From Maribacter sp. PR1 (GTDB lineage Bacteria > Bacteroidota > Bacteroidia > Flavobacteriales > Flavobacteriaceae), in the NCBI RefSeq assembly GCF_028464145.1, contig NZ_JAQPCG010000004.1:186001-250000 (forward strand): DNA of 64,000 nucleotides, in the 5' to 3' direction. Each line of letters begins with the position of its first letter. The stretch's first letter is position 1. The position numbers and the translations under genes are program-made. The notes under the pieces were generated by a model. The model was not told where the DNA came from, made no database searches, and saw nothing but the letters and a program-made list of their open reading frames with translations. Shown in pieces: positions 61,671 through 64,000 of the stretch.

Positions 61671-62691
61671 CTTTTTCCAATTGAATGCGATTTGCATTTT
61701 TCTTATACGTCTTTGGACTACAATTATATTTCTTTTTGAATATTTTACAAAAATAGCTTCGACTTGTAAATCCAATCGAATAAACGACTTGTGAAATATT
61801 TAAATCGGTAGTCCTAATCAATTCTTCAGCTTTCCTAAGCCTGACCAACCTAATATATTCCCCCAAAGTGGCGTCGTGCATAAACTTGAAACCAAGTTGT
61901 AATTTTGAGGGAGACAATCCAGATTTTTCGGAAATATTGTTTATACTGTGCTCGGCCTCCGGATAATTGTTAATATAGTCCGTTACCTCGCTGATCATTT
62001 CCAATTCTTTCTTCAAGAGCGTTGTGGCAGGTTTTAAACCTTTTTCCAAGTCTTTTTTAAACTGCTCTATCTGTTTTGCCAATATCATATGACAAACCCC
62101 ATTAAAATAACTCAAGGAGGCTATAGAGTTGGCATACTTTGCCTCGTCCAATTTTTTAATCAGTTCTCCAATCTCCAAATTAAACTTGCCCACATGCAGG
62201 TGACCCATTATTTCCTTATCATAGGATTTTAATAAAGAAACCAGTGTTTCACTATCCGAGGCCTCAATATCCTTTTGGTATTCCTTGATATCTACTCTAA
62301 GACAATTAAATACCACGTGCTCCTCCCTATTAAAAATGAGTTTGGTTGTATGCTCGTTATCATTAAAGACAACTGCAGTTTGCAATTCCTCTAACTTTGT
62401 AACAATTTCGTGTCCGCTGAATTTATGGAAACAATTGCCCTTAAGGCAATAAAACAAATATACTGTTTCGTCATTTTTTTTGTCCATAAGTAGCTCAAAG
62501 TCCTTTTTAAGGGACAGATCAAATTCCATTGCAGTGAGCCCCTTTTCCAGGTTTACTACATTTATTTGTCCTGAGCCAATAGATGGATCTACAACCAACA
62601 CCGGAACTCCCTTGTCATTTGTGACTTCACCTTTGAACTTCTCATTTAAGAGATATAGCTCTTGTAAAGCATTTCTTCTTCTTTTTTTCAT
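61654..62691 (-). CDS. AraC family regulator (paralogue 3)
   Basis: 345 residues. Sensor half with LFYCLKGNCFHKFSGHEI and VVFNDNEHTTKLIFN. AraC domain: SINNISEKSGLSPSKLQLGF and NISQVVYSIGFTSRSYFCKI, ending in a Lys-rich tail. It is a paralogue of the proteins at 29326 and 55985. Together with the SRAP-like gene and paralogue 4 it closes the window. Confidence 0.9.
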   Translation of the reverse strand: MKKRRRNALQELYLLNEKFKGEVTNDKGVPVLVVDPSIGSGQINVVNLEKGLTAMEFDLSLKKDFELLMDKKNDETVYLFYCLKGNCFHKFSGHEIVTKLEELQTAVVFNDNEHTTKLIFNREEHVVFNCLRVDIKEYQKDIEASDSETLVSLLKSYDKEIMGHLHVGKFNLEIGELIKKLDEAKYANSIASLSYFNGVCHMILAKQIEQFKKDLEKGLKPATTLLKKELEMISEVTDYINNYPEAEHSINNISEKSGLSPSKLQLGFKFMHDATLGEYIRLVRLRKAEELIRTTDLNISQVVYSIGFTSRSYFCKIFKKKYNCSPKTYKKNANRIQLEKEKKAA

Positions 62692-62917
62692 ATCGGTATT
62701 ATTTAACGGTTTTGTAGGATTTTACCCTAAAGTAAAGATAAAGCGACTTATAATGAAGCCTTGCCGAAATAAGATAAATATTTAACGAAATACGGCAAAA
62801 ACCCCCATATTTGGCCGAATTAAACAACTTACTGCTAATGGGTTACATTTTTTGGTGTTTCCATCAAAACCAGTACTGTAATTTAACTTACTTGCAAGTG
62901 TAAAATAGTGAAGGAAG

Positions 62918-63619
62918 ATGTATTTTAAATTATCGAATACGGCGGCGAAGGAGACATTGGAGAAGATGACGAAGACCTATTTTAAATATCCAAATCTTTA
63001 TAGACCCCAAAATATTATCCACGGATTAACCGAGGCAACATTGCCAATTGTTACTATGGAAGAACCAGATCAACTTTCGTTGGCCATCTGGGGGCTACTT
63101 CCGGAGAGCCATACTGATGACTGGAGTGTGTTTCAAAATAATTTCAATACCCTTAATTTTCACGAAGAATCCATGGACTCCAAACTTTGGTATGCGGAAA
63201 CCATGAAAGAGCGGAGGTGTTTAATTCCGATTACCGGTTACTTTACTACTCTTGTTGAAAATGGGGAATTTTATTTTTTTAAAATTGAACTAAAGAGTGG
63301 GGAGCCTTTTTACCTTGCGGGCGTTTATAATATTTTAGAGGATGGGTTCATCACCTGCTCTATTTTAATAGGGCGAACCGATGATTTTATAAAACAAGTT
63401 CAGAATACTGTAGATACGATGCCAATTACAATATCCAACGAAGAACGGGATGAATGGCTCAGTCAGGAGACGAGCCCGATGAGAATCAAACAACTTTTAA
63501 AAAGACCCGTTAAACAAGATTTCAAAGCCACTTCGATTTCGAACGAGCTCTATAATTTTGACGATATAAATAATAACCTATTTGCCTCTTTTGAAGTACC
63601 TAGTAAAGAACTAGGTTAA
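62918..63619 (+). CDS. SRAP-like pseudoenzyme lacking the catalytic residues
   Basis: 233 residues that follow the plan of the SRAP protein at 23401: LSLAIWGLLPE, a TLNFHEES segment, CLIPITGYF, FYLAGVYNI, PITISNEERDEWL. The Cys that must be residue 2 is Tyr (MYFKLSN), the Glu of the GFFEP motif is Thr (GYFTT), and the His of FAKIHNQ is Gln (KQVQNTV); the Arg of NARSE is also lost. The frame is intact, so the protein is kept for another role, perhaps DNA binding without cross-linking. It lies between two AraC genes. Confidence 0.82.
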   Translation: MYFKLSNTAAKETLEKMTKTYFKYPNLYRPQNIIHGLTEATLPIVTMEEPDQLSLAIWGLLPESHTDDWSVFQNNFNTLNFHEESMDSKLWYAETMKERRCLIPITGYFTTLVENGEFYFFKIELKSGEPFYLAGVYNILEDGFITCSILIGRTDDFIKQVQNTVDTMPITISNEERDEWLSQETSPMRIKQLLKRPVKQDFKATSISNELYNFDDINNNLFASFEVPSKELG

Positions 63620-63625
63620 AGGTTC

Positions 63626-64000
63626 TCATGACTTTAAATGCTTTCTATACTCGGTAGGCAAGACCCCGTAGGCCTCATTGAAAATTTTTGAAAAATAACT
63701 TCTACTCTTTATCCCGACCAGGTATACAATCTCGGAAATAGTTAAGTCCGTAGTTTTAATATAGTCCCTGGAAACTTCCAGTTTTAATTGCCTTACATAC
63801 TCATTCACGGTTTTAGAATATAAAACCTTAAAACCCAACTGCAATTTTTTAGGACTCAGTCCTGATTTTCTAGATAATACTTGCACTGATATAGGTCCAG
63901 AAATATTATCGATAATGTAATCGGCAAGGTGATGTATCTTTTTAATATCCTCTTTAGAGATGGATTCTTGAACTTTCCCTTCACTTTCAGAGTTGTGATG
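63626..64000 (-). CDS. AraC family regulator (paralogue 4, truncated by window edge)
   Basis: The last 124 residues are inside the window; the frame is open to base 64000. The AraC domain reads VQVLSRKSGLSPKKLQLGF and TISEIVYLVGIKSRSYFSKI. The preceding part, ISKEDIKKIHHLADYIIDN, is the linker seen in the paralogues. It starts outside the window. It lies 7 bases from the convergent SRAP-like gene. Confidence 0.88.
   Translation of the reverse strand, partial: HHNSESEGKVQESISKEDIKKIHHLADYIIDNISGPISVQVLSRKSGLSPKKLQLGFKVLYSKTVNEYVRQLKLEVSRDYIKTTDLTISEIVYLVGIKSRSYFSKIFNEAYGVLPTEYRKHLKS

Overview
The window reads as AT-rich chromosome of a flavobacterium (Bacteroidota, probably Flavobacteriaceae). 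The reasons are A-rich leaders without clear Shine-Dalgarno sites, several lipoproteins with an early lipobox Cys, Crp/Fnr and AraC regulators of Bacteroidota type, Rcp1-like response regulators paired with a PAS histidine kinase, a TAnnTTTG-type -7 box, and families such as DUF4386, DUF5706/Pycsar effector, DUF2652 and SYLF. I saw no rRNA, tRNA, insertion sequence, prophage or CRISPR array.

Left part (about 1-17.7 kb): redox and electrophile defence. A minus-strand block carries a DJ-1/PfpI lipoprotein gene broken by a nonsense codon, an esterase with TPRs, a DUF4386 membrane protein, a second DJ-1 protein with a 9-bp tandem repeat against its start codon, an NADPH-FMN reductase, DoxX, an outer-membrane protein and a Crp/Fnr regulator. 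A plus-strand block follows: an AraC regulator with helically phased TGTC repeats downstream, small membrane proteins, an NmrA-like oxidoreductase, a class C beta-lactamase-fold hydrolase, a beta-propeller lipoprotein and two GNATs. Next come an AhpD-like protein behind a 20-bp palindrome, a frameshifted zinc-ribbon gene, OsmC, DUF1348 and another AraC regulator.

Middle (17.7-27.5 kb): a phosphotriesterase-like protein, then the most striking feature of the window. This is a minus-strand array of four tandem tiny genes (36-37 codons) ending in a strong terminator; two copies encode identical peptides despite five synonymous codon differences. It is followed by a Tat-exported molybdenum hydroxylase pair, a SRAP/HMCES-type protein and a 1,104-residue BNR-propeller protein.

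Right part (27.8-64 kb): a signalling and general-stress island. It has response regulators, a PAS histidine kinase, AraC regulators of one paralogous family, one intact and one broken BLUF photoreceptor gene, an ankyrin protein, a VIT transporter, a sigma-like factor, four tandem-domain universal stress proteins, thioredoxin, two MscS channels, an ATP-cone/Mrr-like protein, a beta-CASP nuclease, cardiolipin synthase, CsbD, SYLF, an HD-DUF5706 protein in a likely operon with a phosphoesterase-barrel fusion and an aldehyde dehydrogenase, YtxH/holin-like proteins, Dps, DUF2652, DUF2945 and DUF2383, plus a SRAP paralogue lacking its catalytic residues. A 14-bp inverted motif close to ATGAYNAATGTCAT recurs upstream of several stress genes and may define a shared regulon. 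Three genes of the window (DJ-1, zinc ribbon, BLUF) are broken by single lesions, which suggests ongoing gene loss or sequence errors.
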